Of a stretch of DNA of 64,000 nucleotides, positions 17,355 to 28,310 are shown piece after piece (the first letter of the stretch is position 1; the number at the start of each line of letters is the position of its first letter). This DNA is from Streptomyces thinghirensis (lineage in GTDB: Bacteria; Actinomycetota; Actinomycetia; Streptomycetales; Streptomycetaceae). The position numbers and the translations under genes were made by a program. The notes beneath the pieces were generated by a model. The model saw nothing but the letters and a program-made list of their open reading frames with translations. It did no database searches and was not told where the DNA came from. Location: contig JAKFGP010000052.1 in NCBI GenBank assembly GCA_021502835.1, positions 62,001 to 126,000 on the forward strand, given 5' to 3'.

Positions 17355-18957
17355 GGTGATCCCCACATCCGGAAGACGCCGAAGCCGCCGCGCGCACCCT
17401 CGTAGGGCGCGGTGTGGACGGCCGACAGACACAGGCCGAGCACGGTCCGGGTGTCGCGCGGGTCGATGACACCGTCGTCGTAGAGCCGCCCGGACAGGAA
17501 CATGGGCAGCGACTCGGACTCGATCTGCTGCTCGACCATGGCGCGCAGCGCCGCGTCGCCCTCGTCGTCGTACGGCTGTCCCTGGCGGCGGCCGACGGCG
17601 GGCGACGATGGAGAGCACTCCGGCGAGCTGCTGCGGGCCCATGACGGCGGACTTGGCGCTGGGCCAGGCGAAGAGGAAGCGGGGGTCGTAGGCACGGCCG
17701 CACATGCCGGGTGGCCGGCGCCGTAGGAGGCGCCGAGGAGGACGGAGAGGTGGGGGACGCGGGAGTTGGAGACCGCGTTGATCATCATCGCGCCGTGCTT
17801 GATGATGCCGCCCTGCTCGTACTCCTTGCCGACCATGTAGCCGGTGGTGCTGTGCAGGAAGAGGAGCGGGATGTCGCGCTGGTTGGCGAGCTGGATGAAC
17901 TGGGCGGCGCTTCTGCGACTCCTCGCTGAACAGCACCCTCGGGCGTTGGCGAGGATGCCCACCGGATAGCCGTGCAGGGCCGCCCAGCCGGTCGTCAGGC
18001 TCGTCCCGTACAGCGGCTCGAACTCGTCGAAGTCGGAGGCGTCGACGATCCGGGCGATGACCTCGCGCGGGTCGAAGGGGTCTTGAGGTCGCCGGGGACG
18101 ATGCCGAGGAGCTCCTCCGGGTCGTACTTCGGCGTGCTCGGCTGCGGATCGGGGTGTGCCTTGCGGTGGTTGAGGCGGGCGACGACGCGGCGGGCCTGCC
18201 GCAGCGCGTCCGGTTCGTCCACGGCGAAGTGGTCGGCGAGACCCGACACGCGCGCGTGCATCTCCGCGCCGCCCAGCGACTCGTCGTCGCTTTCCTCGCC
18301 GGTGGCCATCTTGACCAGCGGCCCGCCGAGGACATTGGCGCTGCTTCCATCGATCACGTGGTCGGGCGCTGCCGGGGATGTACGCGCCCCCGGCGGTCGG
18401 GGGATTGCCGAAGACGACGGCGACGGTGTGGGATGCCGGCCGCCGACAGCCGGGTGATGTCCCTGAAGATCCCGCCGCCCGGGATGAAGATGCTCAACTA
18501 TACGACGGCAGGTCGGCGCCCCCGGACTCGACCAGCAAGGCTGACGCAGGGCAGCCGGTTGGCGAGCGCGATGTCGTTGGCGCGCAGGGCCTTCTTCAGC
18601 GACCAGGGTTACTGGCACCGCCGCGCTTGGTCGGTCGTTGGCGGGGTGATCAGGCACTCCACGCCCCTCGACCGTGCCGATGCCGGTGACCAGGGAGGCG
18701 CCCACGGCGTACTCGCTGCCCCAGGCGGCCGGCGGAGACCGGCTCCAGGAAGGGCGTGTCGGGGTCGAGACCAGCTCGATGCGCTCGCGGGCGAGGAGTT
18801 TGCCGCGTCCCCGGTGCCGGGGCGACGTGCTTCGCGCCGCCGCCGGCCAGCGCCTTGGCGTGCTCGGTGCCGAGGTCGGCGAGTTTGGCGAGCATGGCCT
18901 CGCGGTTGGCCCGGTGGTCGGGGCCGGCCGGGTCCACTGCGGAGGGCGGACCGTCAC
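17351..18957 (-). CDS. acyl-CoA carboxylase beta subunit (carboxyltransferase)
   Basis: Transfers carboxyl from biotin to an acyl-CoA; about 535 residues. After the GTG start (18955-18957, GTGA overlap with the AtuA stop): [56 protein letters not shown], then [40 protein letters not shown] and [10 protein letters not shown], typical of methylcrotonyl-CoA-type carboxyltransferases. The C-terminus has [20 protein letters not shown] and [20 protein letters not shown], also MCC-like. Heavily indel-broken: I see at least seven frame changes. Confidence 0.88.
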
Positions 18958-20619
18958 AGGAGAGCCTCCGGGATGTCCAGGTGGCGGGCGCGCAGCCACT
19001 CGCCGAGCGCCTTGGCCTGCGGGTCGAAGCGGGCTCTGCGCGGCGACGCCCTCGCCGAGGATGCCCTCGACGGACGAAGTTGAGGGCGTGCAGGCCGGGG
19101 GTGTGTGCCGGGTGACGGGCAGGTCGCGGGCCTCCGGAATCTAGCTCCCGGAACCGGTCGGCGGTCAGCTCGTGCGCCAGCCAGCGCCAGGCGTCGTCGG
19201 TCCGCACCACACGCCGACGTTGGCGTTCGCCCTGTCGCCGCTGCGGGCGCCGGCGACGAGACCGAGGGGGCGCGGCGTACCGGGGCCCGGCGGGAAGCGG
19301 CTGCGGCAACGGCGGTTCCGGTACGTCCGACAGTACGGCGGTGTCCTGGGCGCCTGGTACGGGAATCCGTTGCCCGTCGTGGAGGACGGCCACATGGTCG
19401 ACGGCGCCATGGGGGACGTACACATCCTCGAAACCCCATAAGGCGCGCCCTTTCCTGGTGGCGCCAGCACATGGAAGCCGGGATAACTGGCGAGGGCCAG
19501 CTCGATGGCGGCCCCGCTCAGCGCCCGCCCGACCACTTGCTGGTCGGCGTCCCGGACGACGAGCCGCAGCAGGGCGCCGGCCCGTCTCCTCGGTCGGGGC
19601 GTAAGGGCCGGTCGGTGCGGACCAGGTCCCAGCGGACGTCGGCGACCTTGGCGAGGGCGGGTTCCATCTGGGCCCGCACCAGGGCAGCACGGCCTCGATG
19701 CCGGGCCGGTGAGCACGAAGGCGACCTCGTTGCGGAAGCCGCCGAGACGGTTGCGGCCGACCTTGAGGGTGGGCGGCGGGGCCTCGCCGCGCACGCCCTC
19801 GACGCGAACGCGGTCGGGCCCGTCCTGCGTGAGCCGTACGGTGTCCAGCCGGGCGGTGACGTCGGGCCCCGCGTACCGGGCGCCGCCCGTCTCGTACAGC
19901 AGCTGGGCGGTGACCGTGCCGACGTCGACGAAGCCGCCGGTGCCGTCGTGCTTGGTGACGACGCAGCTGCCGTCGGCGCGCAGTTCGGCGAGCGGGAAGC
20001 CGGGCCGGCGGACGTCGCCCTCCGAGAAGAACGCGTAGTTGCCGCCGGTCGCCTGCGCCCCGCATCCAGCACGTGTCCGGCGACGACGGCGCCTCGCGGA
20101 GCCGGTCGTACTCCGTCGGCGCCCAGCCGAAGTGCGGCCGCGGGCCGGTGACCAGGGCGGCGTCGGTGACCCGGCCGGTGACGACCACGTCGGCGCCCGC
20201 GCGCAGGCACTCGGCGATGCCGAACCCGCCGAGGTAGGCGTGGGCGGCCAGGCGCCCCGGGTGGGCGGCGGTGAGGTCGTCGCCCTCGACGTGCGCGACC
20301 CGCAACGGGGATGCCGAGCCGTGTGGCGAGGGCGCGTACGGCGTCGGCGAGTCCGGCGGGTTGAGCCCGCCGGCGTTGGCGACGATCCTGACGCCGCGCT
20401 CGTGGGCGAGGCCGAGGCACTCCTCCAGCTGCCGCAGGAAGGTGCGGCGTACCCGGCGTCCGGGTCCTTCAGCCGGTCCCGGCCCAGGATGAGCATGGTC
20501 AGCTCGGCGAGGTAGTCGCCGGTGAGGACGTCCAGCGGGCCGCCGGTGAGCATCTCGCGCATGGCGTCGAAGCGGTCGCCGTAGAAGCCGGAGGCGTTGC
20601 CTTGCGGGAGGACGGTCAT
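18954..20619 (-). CDS. AtuA family protein (acyclic terpene utilisation, DUF1446)
   Basis: About 555 residues. It starts [20 protein letters not shown], then [19 protein letters not shown] segments ([20 protein letters not shown]), [35 protein letters not shown] and [20 protein letters not shown], and later [20 protein letters not shown]. AtuA is needed for citronellol/geraniol degradation in Pseudomonas, but its reaction is not settled. It overlaps its upstream neighbour by ATGA and the carboxyltransferase by GTGA, so it is a firm operon member. Several frame changes. Its presence is the best clue that this operon handles branched isoprenoid or leucine-derived acyl-CoAs. Confidence 0.85.
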
Positions 20620-21410
20620 CGAGCGCCCCCTTCGGCCGGCGGCCGGCTCCCCGGCGGCCCCGCGAAGGCCTGGGCGATGTCCAGCCAGCGGCCGGCGTCT
20701 CGCTCCTCGGCACGCAGGGCGAGGTCCGCACGGTGGGCGCGCTGGGTGGCGAGGAGGCAGAAGTCGAGGGCGGGGCCGGTGACACGCTGGTCGGCGCCCT
20801 CGGGACCGTAGGTCCACAGCTCCCCCGCCGGGTGCGGTGAGTTCGACGCGGAACGGCTCGGCGGGCGGGGTCAGGCCGTGGGTGGCGTAGGCGAAGTCCC
20901 GGGCGCGGACGCCGATGCGGGCGATGTGCCGCAGCCGGTCGGTGGGCGGGCGCGTCACGCCGAGGGTGTCGGCGATGTCGAGGCCGTGGGCCCAGGTCTC
21001 CATCAGGCGGGCGGTGGCCGTGGAGGCGGCGGCCATGGGCGGGCCGAACCAGGGAAGCGGGCCCCGGGGTCCGACTCGCGCAGCGCCTTGTCGAGGGCGG
21101 CGCGGCCTTCCCGCCAGGCGGCCAGCAGCTCGGCGGGGGCGCGCCGGGCACCTTCTCGGCGCCGTCGTCGACGTACCGGTCGGGGGCGGCCAGCGCCTGC
21201 TCGACCAGTTCCCGGAAGCCGTCCTCGTCGGTGACGGCGGCCAGGGCGGCGCGGTCGGTCCAGGCCAGGTGCGCGATCTGGTGGGCGATCGTCCAGCCGG
21301 GCGCCGGGGGTGGTGAGCGTCCACTGCTCCGGGCTCAACCGGGCGACCAGCGCGTCGAGTTCCTCGCTCTCCTCGCGCAGGTCGTCGATCACGGGCGTCG
21401 GGTCGGACAC
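20616..21410 (-). CDS. TIGR03084-type DinB/maleylpyruvate isomerase fold protein
   Basis: About 265 residues, first gene of the operon. GTG start at 21408-21410 with GAGGGA upstream: [34 protein letters not shown], then the metal-binding first helix [18 protein letters not shown] segment, [40 protein letters not shown] with the His/Glu pattern of mycothiol-dependent DinB-fold enzymes, and a C-terminal region [16 protein letters not shown] in another frame. Four or more frame changes. Members of this family are usually found with AtuA and acyl-CoA genes, as here; its reaction is unknown. Confidence 0.75.
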
Positions 21411-21481
21411 GGGCGCTCCCTCGGGCACGGCGGTGTGCGGCGCGGTGTGGTGAGGAGCATGGCAGGGGCGGTGGTAACAAT

Positions 21482-21493
21482 CAAGCACGCTTG
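21482..21493. promoter_or_regulatory. palindromic operator candidate before the acyl-CoA operon
   Basis: CAAGCACGCTTG is a perfect palindrome (CAAGC-AC-GCTTG) embedded in an AT-richer patch AATCAAGCACGCTTGCATGA, unusual in this GC-rich region. It lies about 72 bases before the GTG start of the first operon gene. Two 5-bp arms around a 2-bp centre suit a TetR-type dimer, and the operon encodes a TetR. The link is inference. Confidence 0.5.
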
Positions 21494-21605
21494 CATGATT
21501 TTTGCCCGCGCACGCCCGCGGAGGCTGTGGCCGCCCGCGGGGCGCACGGGGGACGGAGGCGCCCGGACGGCGAGGGAAGTCAGGCCTCCTGGCCGGAGTC
21601 GGACC

Positions 21606-23480
21606 TCAGTCCGCGCGCCAGACCGTCATGTCCGCGGTGACGAAGCCGGCCTCCGGCAAGGCGGTCGACTTCACCTGGACGACCAGCAGCACGATGTCGC
21701 CGTTGCGGTGCTTGGCGCAGATCTCGGTCCCGGCCGAGGCGGCGGCCAGCGGGGGGCGGTGGCCGTCGATGTAGGCATCGGCCTCGACGTCGGCCATCCT
21801 CGACGGCAGTCCTCGTACGTGGCGCCCGGCTCGCCAAACATCATGGAGAAGACGCTGGTGTCGCTCTCCAGTGCGCAGGTCTGCGCGCAGGTGAACCGGA
21901 TGTCTCCCTTGCGGTCGTCGCGGGTCTCCCCGTCGCTGACGCTGAGTGAGTTCTTGGCGTCCAGCCACTGAGGACCATAGGCGTGGGCCACCGGAGCGGT
22001 GGGACCGGCGGCGGCACCGTCGGCCGCCGCGTCCGGCGCGGCCGATCCGTCGGCCCCCGACCCGGCCCCCCTCCGTGGCCACCGTTCCGGACGCCGGGCC
22101 TCCGGACGACGTATCGCCGGACGCCGCACCGCCGGACGCCGACGATCGTGCCGTCGGGGCCCGGGGCTCTCCGGACGCGGACGCGGCCGTGTCCCGGTCG
22201 CGGTTTCGGTCCATCGCGTCCCGCAGCGTCCACGCCGCCGTGAGTACCAGCCCGCCGCGCGCCAGGGCGGCGGCCGCGATCAGGGCGACGCGTCTCCTGC
22301 GGCGCTCCGCTCGTCCGGCCCGGCCGGCCGCTGCGGCGCGGCCGTGCCGTACGGACCGGCGGGCCAGAGCGCGGCACCCGGACCGTACGGGGCGGCGCCC
22401 GGCCCCCTGACCCGTATGGGGCCACTGAGCGGTAGCGGGCCACTGCGGGACGGCGGGCCGCTGCTGGACGGCTGCCGACTCCGGGCCGACAGGCCACTGC
22501 CCGGGACGGCTGACGATTCTGGGGCGGTCCGGCCGGGTGTGGTCCGGCGGTCGGAGCCGGCGGGCGGCTCCGGAGCCGGGGGACAGGCGGCGGAACCGTC
22601 ACCTCCGACCCCGCGAACTCCCTGCCAGACGTCCGGCCCCGCCCCGTCTCGGCGTCCCGCCCCGGTCCGTCGACCCACTCGACGACCTCCGCCGGGGTGA
22701 CCCGCCCCCCGGTTCCGCGGCCAGGCACCGGGCGAGAGCAGCCCGCGCAGTCGCTCGGGCAGTTCGGACAGGTCCGGCTCGGAGTGCACGATCCGGTACA
22801 GCACGCTGACCGCGGGCCCGTCCCCGTAGAGCGGCCTGCCCAGCGCCGCAGGCGGCCGTCTGGCCGAGCGCGAAGATGTCGGTCGCCGCCGTGACGTCAC
22901 CCGCGGACGCCTGCTCGGGAGCCATGTACTGGGGCGTGCCGATCGCGGTGCCCGTGGCGGTGTGCGCGGTGCTGTCGGCGGCGACCGAGATGCCGAAGTC
23001 GATGACCCGCGGCCCGTCCGAGGCGAGCAGCACGTTCGACGGCTTGAGGTCCCGGTGCACGATCCCGGCACCGTGGATGGCCTGCAACGCCTCGGCGACA
23101 CCCGCCATCAGCCACAGCACCGCCGGCACCGGCAGCGGCCCGCTCCGGGCGACGACGCCGGACAGGGCGGGCCCCGGCACGTACTAGCGTGGCCAGCCAG
23201 GGCGGGATGCCGTCTGCGTCGGCGTCGATCAGTTCGGCGGTGTAGGCGCCCTTCACCTTCCGGGCCGACTTGATCTCGCGGCCGAAACGCCGCCGGAAGG
23301 TCGGGTCGTCGGCCAGTTCGGACCGTACGACCTTGATGGCCACCGGGCGGCCGCCCTGGGTGTGGGACAGGTAGACCCGGCCCATGCCGCCCGCGCCGAG
23401 CCGCGCCGCGAGGCGGTAACCGGCCACCGGCGTGGATCGTCGTCCTGCAAGGGCTGGAAGACCTCGGCCGTGTGGTTCAT
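21606..23480 (-). CDS. membrane Ser/Thr protein kinase with extracellular domain
   Basis: Eukaryotic-type kinase of about 620 residues. ATG follows GGGAGGAACCG. Kinase motifs: [19 protein letters not shown] (Gly loop), [14 protein letters not shown] (Lys), [20 protein letters not shown] (catalytic loop), [12 protein letters not shown] (DFG), [17 protein letters not shown] long Pro/Gly/Arg-rich juxtamembrane linker follows, then a hydrophobic segment near 22270-22300. The outer domain includes [40 protein letters not shown] and [20 protein letters not shown], with Cys pairs, and ends [11 protein letters not shown]. There are no PASTA repeats. Frame changes near 23430, 23180, 22850, 22720, 22290 and 21800. 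Ligand unknown. Confidence 0.83.
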
Positions 23481-23570
23481 CGGTTCCTCCCATGATCCCG
23501 ATGAGATGACCAGGTCCGCAGCCTATGCGCTGCGGATGACCATGGGTCGGGCCGGGGGCGGTCGCGGCCG

Positions 23571-24546
23571 CTACGGCATGTCCGGGAGCGCCTTCACCTC
23601 GGCGCCGCCCCACCTGCGTACGCACCGCGCCCATGCTGGCCGCGATGACCAGGGCGATGGCGGCGGACTGGGTGGCGGACAGGGCCTGGTCGAGGATGAG
23701 GAAACCGGCCGCCGGCGGCGATGGCGGGCTCCAGGCTCATGAGGATGGCGAAGGTGGGCGCGGGCAGGCGGCGCAGGGCGAGGAGTTCGAGGGTGTAGGG
23801 CAGGACGGAGGAGAGCAGGGCGACCCCGGCGCCCAGCGCCAGTGTCATCGGGTCGAGGAGCTTGCCGCCCGACTCGGCGATACCCAGCGGCAGGAACAGC
23901 ACCGCCCCGACCGCCATGGCGAGGGCCAGCCCGTCGGCCTGCGGGAAGCGGCGCCCCGTACGCGCGCTGAAGACGATGTACGCCGCCCAATATCACGCCC
24001 CGCTCTCCCAGCGCGAAGGCGACACCGGCCGGGTCGAGGCTGTCGAAGCCGCCGCCACCGAGGAGGAAGACGCCGGCCAGGGCGAGCGCGGCCCAGACCA
24101 GTTGACCGCGCGGCGGGAGGCGAAGACGGAGAGGGCGAGCGGGCCGAGCACCTCCAGCGTGACCGGCGGGGCCGAGGGGATGCGGTCGACGGCCTGGTAG
24201 AAGAGGCCGTTCATGCCGGCCATGGCGATACAAGACGACGACTGTGCCCCCAGTCGGCCCGGGAGTGGGCCGCGCAGCCGGGGCCGGCAGATGAGCAGCA
24301 GTACGACGGCGGCCACGGCCAGCCGCAGGGTCACCACGCCGAGGGCGCCGGCCCGGGGCATGAGGCGTACCGCCAGCGCGGCACCGAACTGCACGGAGAG
24401 GCCACCGGCGAGGACCAGGCCGACCGGCCCCAGGGGAACGCCGTCCGCGCGGGCACCCTGCCGGGTCGGAGGCGGGCCCGGTGCCCGCCACGGGTGCGGT
24501 GGCCGCGGTGGCCGGAGGGAGGGAGTGGCGGCGCTGGGGTGGTCAC
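23571..24546 (-). CDS. EamA/DMT-superfamily exporter (RhtA-like)
   Basis: Ten-helix membrane exporter of about 320 residues. Segments: GPVGLVLAGGLSVQFGAALA, ALGVVTLRLAVAAVVLLLIC, CIAMAGMNGLFYQAVDRIPS, VTLEVLGPLALSVFASRRAV, DPMTLALGAGVALLSSVLPY, TLELLALRRLPAPTFAILMS and LEPAIAA, the last two being the second EamA signature. It resembles threonine/homoserine exporters. Start is probably the GTG at 24544-24546 (TTPAPPLPPSG), followed by a frame change near 24440. Further changes at about 24110, 23990 and 23720. The gap to the kinase is 90 bases with both genes on one strand; no functional link is obvious. Confidence 0.82.
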
Positions 24547-24892
24547 GGGGCCTTCTGGGTCTGGGCGTCGAGTCCGGGCTCTGAGTCTCGGCGCGGGGAA
24601 CGAAACTCCTGCCGGGCGCCGCGCATCGCACCGCGCCGGCCGCTCGGAGCGCGCCGACCGGTCCAGAGTAATGACCTCCGGACAGGACCGTGGGCTTATA
24701 CACCTGACGATGAGTCCCTCGCCCTCGCCCGGGTCAACTCCGTCCGTCATACGGACCGCCCGCGGCGGCGGTGCCGTCCCCATGGCGCGTCCCGTGCCCG
24801 AATCCGTGCCCGCCTCACCACACATCCCCCAGGTCCCGTGCGACGACTCTTGCCCGCCTCTGGCGGCTTCGCGCCCCGTTCAGAGCCGCGTC
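24547..24892. other. divergent region between EamA exporter and Nudix gene
   Basis: About 345 bases without a recognised gene. The right end (from a GTG at 24838, reading VRRLLPASGGFAPRSEP) may be the true N-terminus of the Nudix protein, joined to it by a frame change before 24893. The rest should hold the two divergent promoters; I see no clear boxes. Confidence 0.4.
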
Positions 24893-25291
24893 ATGTGGTT
24901 CCTGCACGCCAAGTTCGTGGTCGGCGTGACCGGCGTCGTGCGCGACGACGAGGGGCGGGTCCTGCTCCTGAAGCACCGGATGTGGCCGCCGGGCCGCCAG
25001 TGGGGGCCTGCCGGAGCGGTTTCGCGCGCAAGGCGAGGACTTCCGGGAGACCGTGGTCCGCGAGGGGCGGGAGGAGACGAACCTCGACGTGGGAGGTGGA
25101 GCGCCTGGTCATGCTGAACAGCGGCTTCCGCACCCGGCTGGAGGTGGCCTACGAGGCCCGCCTGCTCGGTGGCGAAGCTGCGCATCGACCCCTTCGAGAT
25201 CCTGGCGGCCCGCTGGTGCCGCCCGGACGACCTCCCCGAGGGCGTCCAGCCGGTGTGCCATCCGCTGGTGCGGGGCGAGACGGTTCCCTGA
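24893..25291 (+). CDS. Nudix hydrolase
   Basis: Hydrolyses a nucleoside diphosphate linked to another moiety. Reads MWFLHAKFVVGVTGVVRDDE, GRVLLLKHRMWPPGRQWGPA. After a frame change near 25010, the Nudix box GFARKGEDFRETVVREGREE-TNL matches Gx5Ex7REUxEExGU apart from Asn for the late Gly. After two more shifts: ERLVMLNSGFRTRLEVAYEA, then DPFEILAARWCRPDDLPEG and QPVCHPLVRGETVP. The ATG at 24893 is the first clear start; a GTG at 24838 is an alternative. Substrate not predictable. Confidence 0.8.
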
Positions 25292-25387
25292 ATCGCCCGC
25301 GCGGTGTGTCGAAAGCGCTGGTCTCCCGATCGACCTGGGGGTGAAGCACACACGAGTGAGACACACCCACCCCGAGGAGCACCCCTC

Positions 25388-26000
25388 ATGACCACCGTGA
25401 CCGCGGACCTGGCCATCACCCCGACGGCTACGTCGCCGGCCCTAACGTCACCCTCGACAACCCGGGGAGGCGACGGCGCCGAGCCGATCTTCGAGTGGAT
25501 CCACACCCTGGCGAGCTGGCGGGAGCGCCAGGGCATGACCGGCGGGAGGAGAACCGCGACTCGGAGCTGGTCCGCGAGTGGTTCTGACGCCACCGGGGCG
25601 GTGGTCATGGGCCGGACGATGTACGACACGGGCGAGGAGCCCTGGAGCAACGACCCGCCCTTCTGCACCCCCGGTCTTCGTCCTCACCAACCGCCCCCGC
25701 CCGACCCTCGTCAAGGAGGGCGGCACCACCTTCACCTTCGTCGCCGACGGCATCCACAGCGCACTGGAGTAGGCGAAGGCCGCCGCCGGGACCCGGAACG
25801 TCGACATCGCGGGCGGGGCGAGCACGGTGCGGCAGTACCTCGGGCCGGGCTCATCGACGAACTCCAACTGCACGTGGTGCCCGCGCTCCTCGGCGACGGA
25901 CTGCGCGCTCTTCGAGGCACTGGGCCCGGGGCGGCGCGACCCGAACAGATCAGGGTCGTCGAGACGCCCCCTGGCCACCCATCCTGAAGTACCGCTGTGA
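25388..26000 (+). CDS. dihydrofolate reductase family protein (RibD C-terminal fold)
   Basis: About 200 residues. It starts MTTVTADLAIT, then EPIFEWIHTLASWRERQGMT, DATGAVVMGRTMYDTGEEPW with NDPPFCTP, VFVLTNRPRPTLVKEGGTTF, TFVADGIHSALE, NVDIAGGASTVRQYL and GLIDELQLHVVPALLGDGLR. This is the YyaP/YwjB class of DHFR-like proteins, not true folate reductase. An in-frame TAG at 25770-25772 stands where Gln (CAG) is expected after HSALE; several indels also occur. The exact stop is uncertain (25998 region). It converges on the DinB gene. Confidence 0.78.
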
Positions 26001-26020
26001 AGTGACCCGGACGCCGCCGG

Positions 26021-26609
26021 TCAGCCCATGCTTTTCGCGCCGTCCAGGGACTCGCGGATGATGTCGGCGTGGCCGGCGTGCTGGGCGGTCTCGGCGACGA
26101 TGTGCATCAGCACCCGGCGGGCCGACCACTGCCTGCCGGCCTCGAACCACGGGCCTTCGGCAACGGCTGAGTGGCCCCCAGGTCGGGCAGCGTGGCGACC
26201 AGGTCGTCGGTCCGGCGGGCCGCCTCGGCGTAGTCGGCCAGGACCCCGGCCAGCGTCTCACCGGGCAGCATCTGAAGTCGTCGGCCCGCTGGGCCCAGTC
26301 GGCCTCGGTCATGGTCGTGAAGTCTCCCCATCGCCGACGGGCCGTCCACGATGAAGTTCGCCCAGCCCGCTCGACCGAGGACACGTGCTTGATCAAGCCG
26401 CCCAGGCAGAGCTCGCTCGCGGTGGTCCGAGCCCGGCCTGCTCGTCGGTGAGGTCACGGGTGGTGAAGCGCAGGAAGTGCCGTTGGTGGGACAGCATCTC
26501 CAGCAGGTCGGCGCGCTCACCGGTGACGGCCGGGGCCTCGGTCGGGTCGCCGGTGGTCGGGTCGCCGGTGGTCAGGTCGCCGGGTGGTCGACGCGTCGAG
26601 AGTGGTCAT
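26021..26609 (-). CDS. DinB family protein (mycothiol transferase-like)
   Basis: About 195-residue four-helix DinB fold. Start MTTLDASTTR; after a change near 26570, GERADLLEMLSHQRHFLRFT, then IKHVSSVERAGWANF with the first metal His, WAQRADDFQMLPGETLAGVL, ADYAEAARRTDDLVATLPDL, and the C-terminal metal His pair in VLMHIVAETAQHAGHADII, ending RESLDGAKSMG. Actinobacterial members often use mycothiol. Four frame changes. The upstream AT-rich patch at 26650-26690 likely carries its promoter. Confidence 0.8.
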
Positions 26610-26717
26610 GGTCTCCGCCTTCCGGTGTACTGCTCCGTCGGTCGAGGACCACGCTATGGGCCATATAGGTCAGAACATGTCCTAGATCAGGATCACCCAT
26701 GACACGACGCGGAGTGC

Positions 26718-28280
26718 CTAGAGCGCGATCTCACCGCCGCCCATCAGCAGGCCCAGCCCCTCGGTGTCGTCGAAGGTGTCCCCGGACAGCCGGGTGACGC
26801 CCTCGGTGGCGGGCCCCCTGCCGTGCCGGGCAGCAGCCACGCGACGCCGTCGACCGTGTCGCTGCCCGGCGCGGTCACCACGAGGTCGGCACGGCCGTCA
26901 CCGTCCAGGTCGGTCAGTCCGACCAGCGCCGAAGTCGGCGTCCCCGCCCGGGACGGCGCCGAGGTCGTCCCCGTCGAACAACCGGGCCCCCTCACCACTG
27001 AGCTCCTTCCGGCCCACCCGCCAGGAACAGCACCTGCTCCGGACCCGGCTCCCTCGTAGATGTCCCACCGGGGCGCCCCGGCCACCACGTCCGCGTATCC
27101 GTCGCCGTTGACGTCCCCGGTGTCCAGGGTGGAGAAGACGGCGTCCTCGTCCTGGGGTTCCTCGCCGGGCACGCCTGGGGTGTCCCGGTCGACGGTCGTC
27201 GTCCGCTCCCCGGGCCCGGCCTCCGACCCGTACACCACCGTCACCGAGCTGCGGCTCGCGTCGCCGCCCCGGGGGCTGGGGACCAGATCGTCGTAGCCGT
27301 CGCCGTCCACGTCTCGATCGCCCCTCCCCCGCGTCAGGGAGGCGGGTGCCCTCCCGGCTGCGTGAAGCCGTCCCGGCCGCCGCGCAGGTAGCTCACCGGC
27401 TGGTCGCCTTCGGACCAGGGCACCTCGGGTCCCGTGTCGGCGTCGTGGAAGCTCACCAGGTCGTCGATGCCGTCACCGTCGAGGTCCCCGGCGACGAGGT
27501 CGCCGTAGTTCGCGTCGGCCACGTCCGGCGCGGGACGGCGGGCGCGGGGACGCGGGCCGTCCCGGCCGGGGTGCCGTCGCGCCCGAAGGGGCCCTTGAGC
27601 AGCCCCTTGTCGGAGCCGAGCCCGAAGACCAGGTCGGCGTGCCCGTCGCCGTCGAAGTCACCGGCGGCGAGCTGCTCGTCCAGGATCGGGGTGGTGTCCC
27701 AGGCGACGTGACTGACGTCCGTCCCCGACACCCGGGCGGCGCGCGACAGCCCGTCCTCGGAGCCCTACATGACGATCACGCTCGGCTTCCAGTCGAAGAC
27801 GGAGGCGGCGAGGTCGGTGTACCCGTCCCCGTCGAAATCGCGGGCCACCACGTCCGACCTGAAGAAGGCCTCGTCGCGGTTCTTCCCGGGTATCCCGGCA
27901 TCGTCCTGGGTGAGGTACTGGCACCGGCCGACCCCCGTCCCGTCCCCCACCCCGTACGCGACCTCGACACTCCCGCCCCCCGCTCCCGCCCTCCACACTC
28001 CCCATCGAGCCGAAGGCCAGGTCGGGGTGACCGTCACCGTCGGAGTCGACGGCCCCCTCCGGGCGGGCCGCCCGGACGCGGGCGCCGCGGATCCGTGGGC
28101 ACCGGTACCGCAGCTTCGCGGCGCGGCGATGTCGGCCGGCCCGTCGTGCGCGATCACCACACCCACGGCAACCACCAACGCGACGACGGCCGCGCCAGCA
28201 CCGATCACCCAGGGCCGCTTGCCGCCACATCGCCGTGGAGCTTCCGCTTGACCGTCCGAACCGTCCATGGAAACGATCAC
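26718..28280 (-). CDS. membrane-anchored FG-GAP (integrin alpha-like) repeat protein
   Basis: About 515 residues. Near the N-terminus: a cytoplasmic tail MDGSDGQAEAPRRCGGKRPW and a membrane segment VIGAGAAVVALVVAVGVVIA. It then has FG-GAP/VCBS calcium-binding repeats: DGHPDLAFGS, FDGDGYTDLAASVFDWKPSV, FDGDGHADLVFGLGSDKG, LDGDGIDDLVSFHDADTGPE, DGDGYDDLVPSPRGGDAS, VNGDGYADVVAGAPRWDIYE, LDGDGRADLVVTAPGSDTVD, ending MGGGEIAL. It presumably folds into a seven-bladed beta-propeller outside the cell. An in-frame TAG at 27765-27767 replaces an expected Tyr in VIVMYGSEDG; several frame changes. Function unknown. Confidence 0.82.
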
Positions 28281-28310
28281 GCGAGGGTCACCCCGCGCGG
28301 TTCCGGCGGG

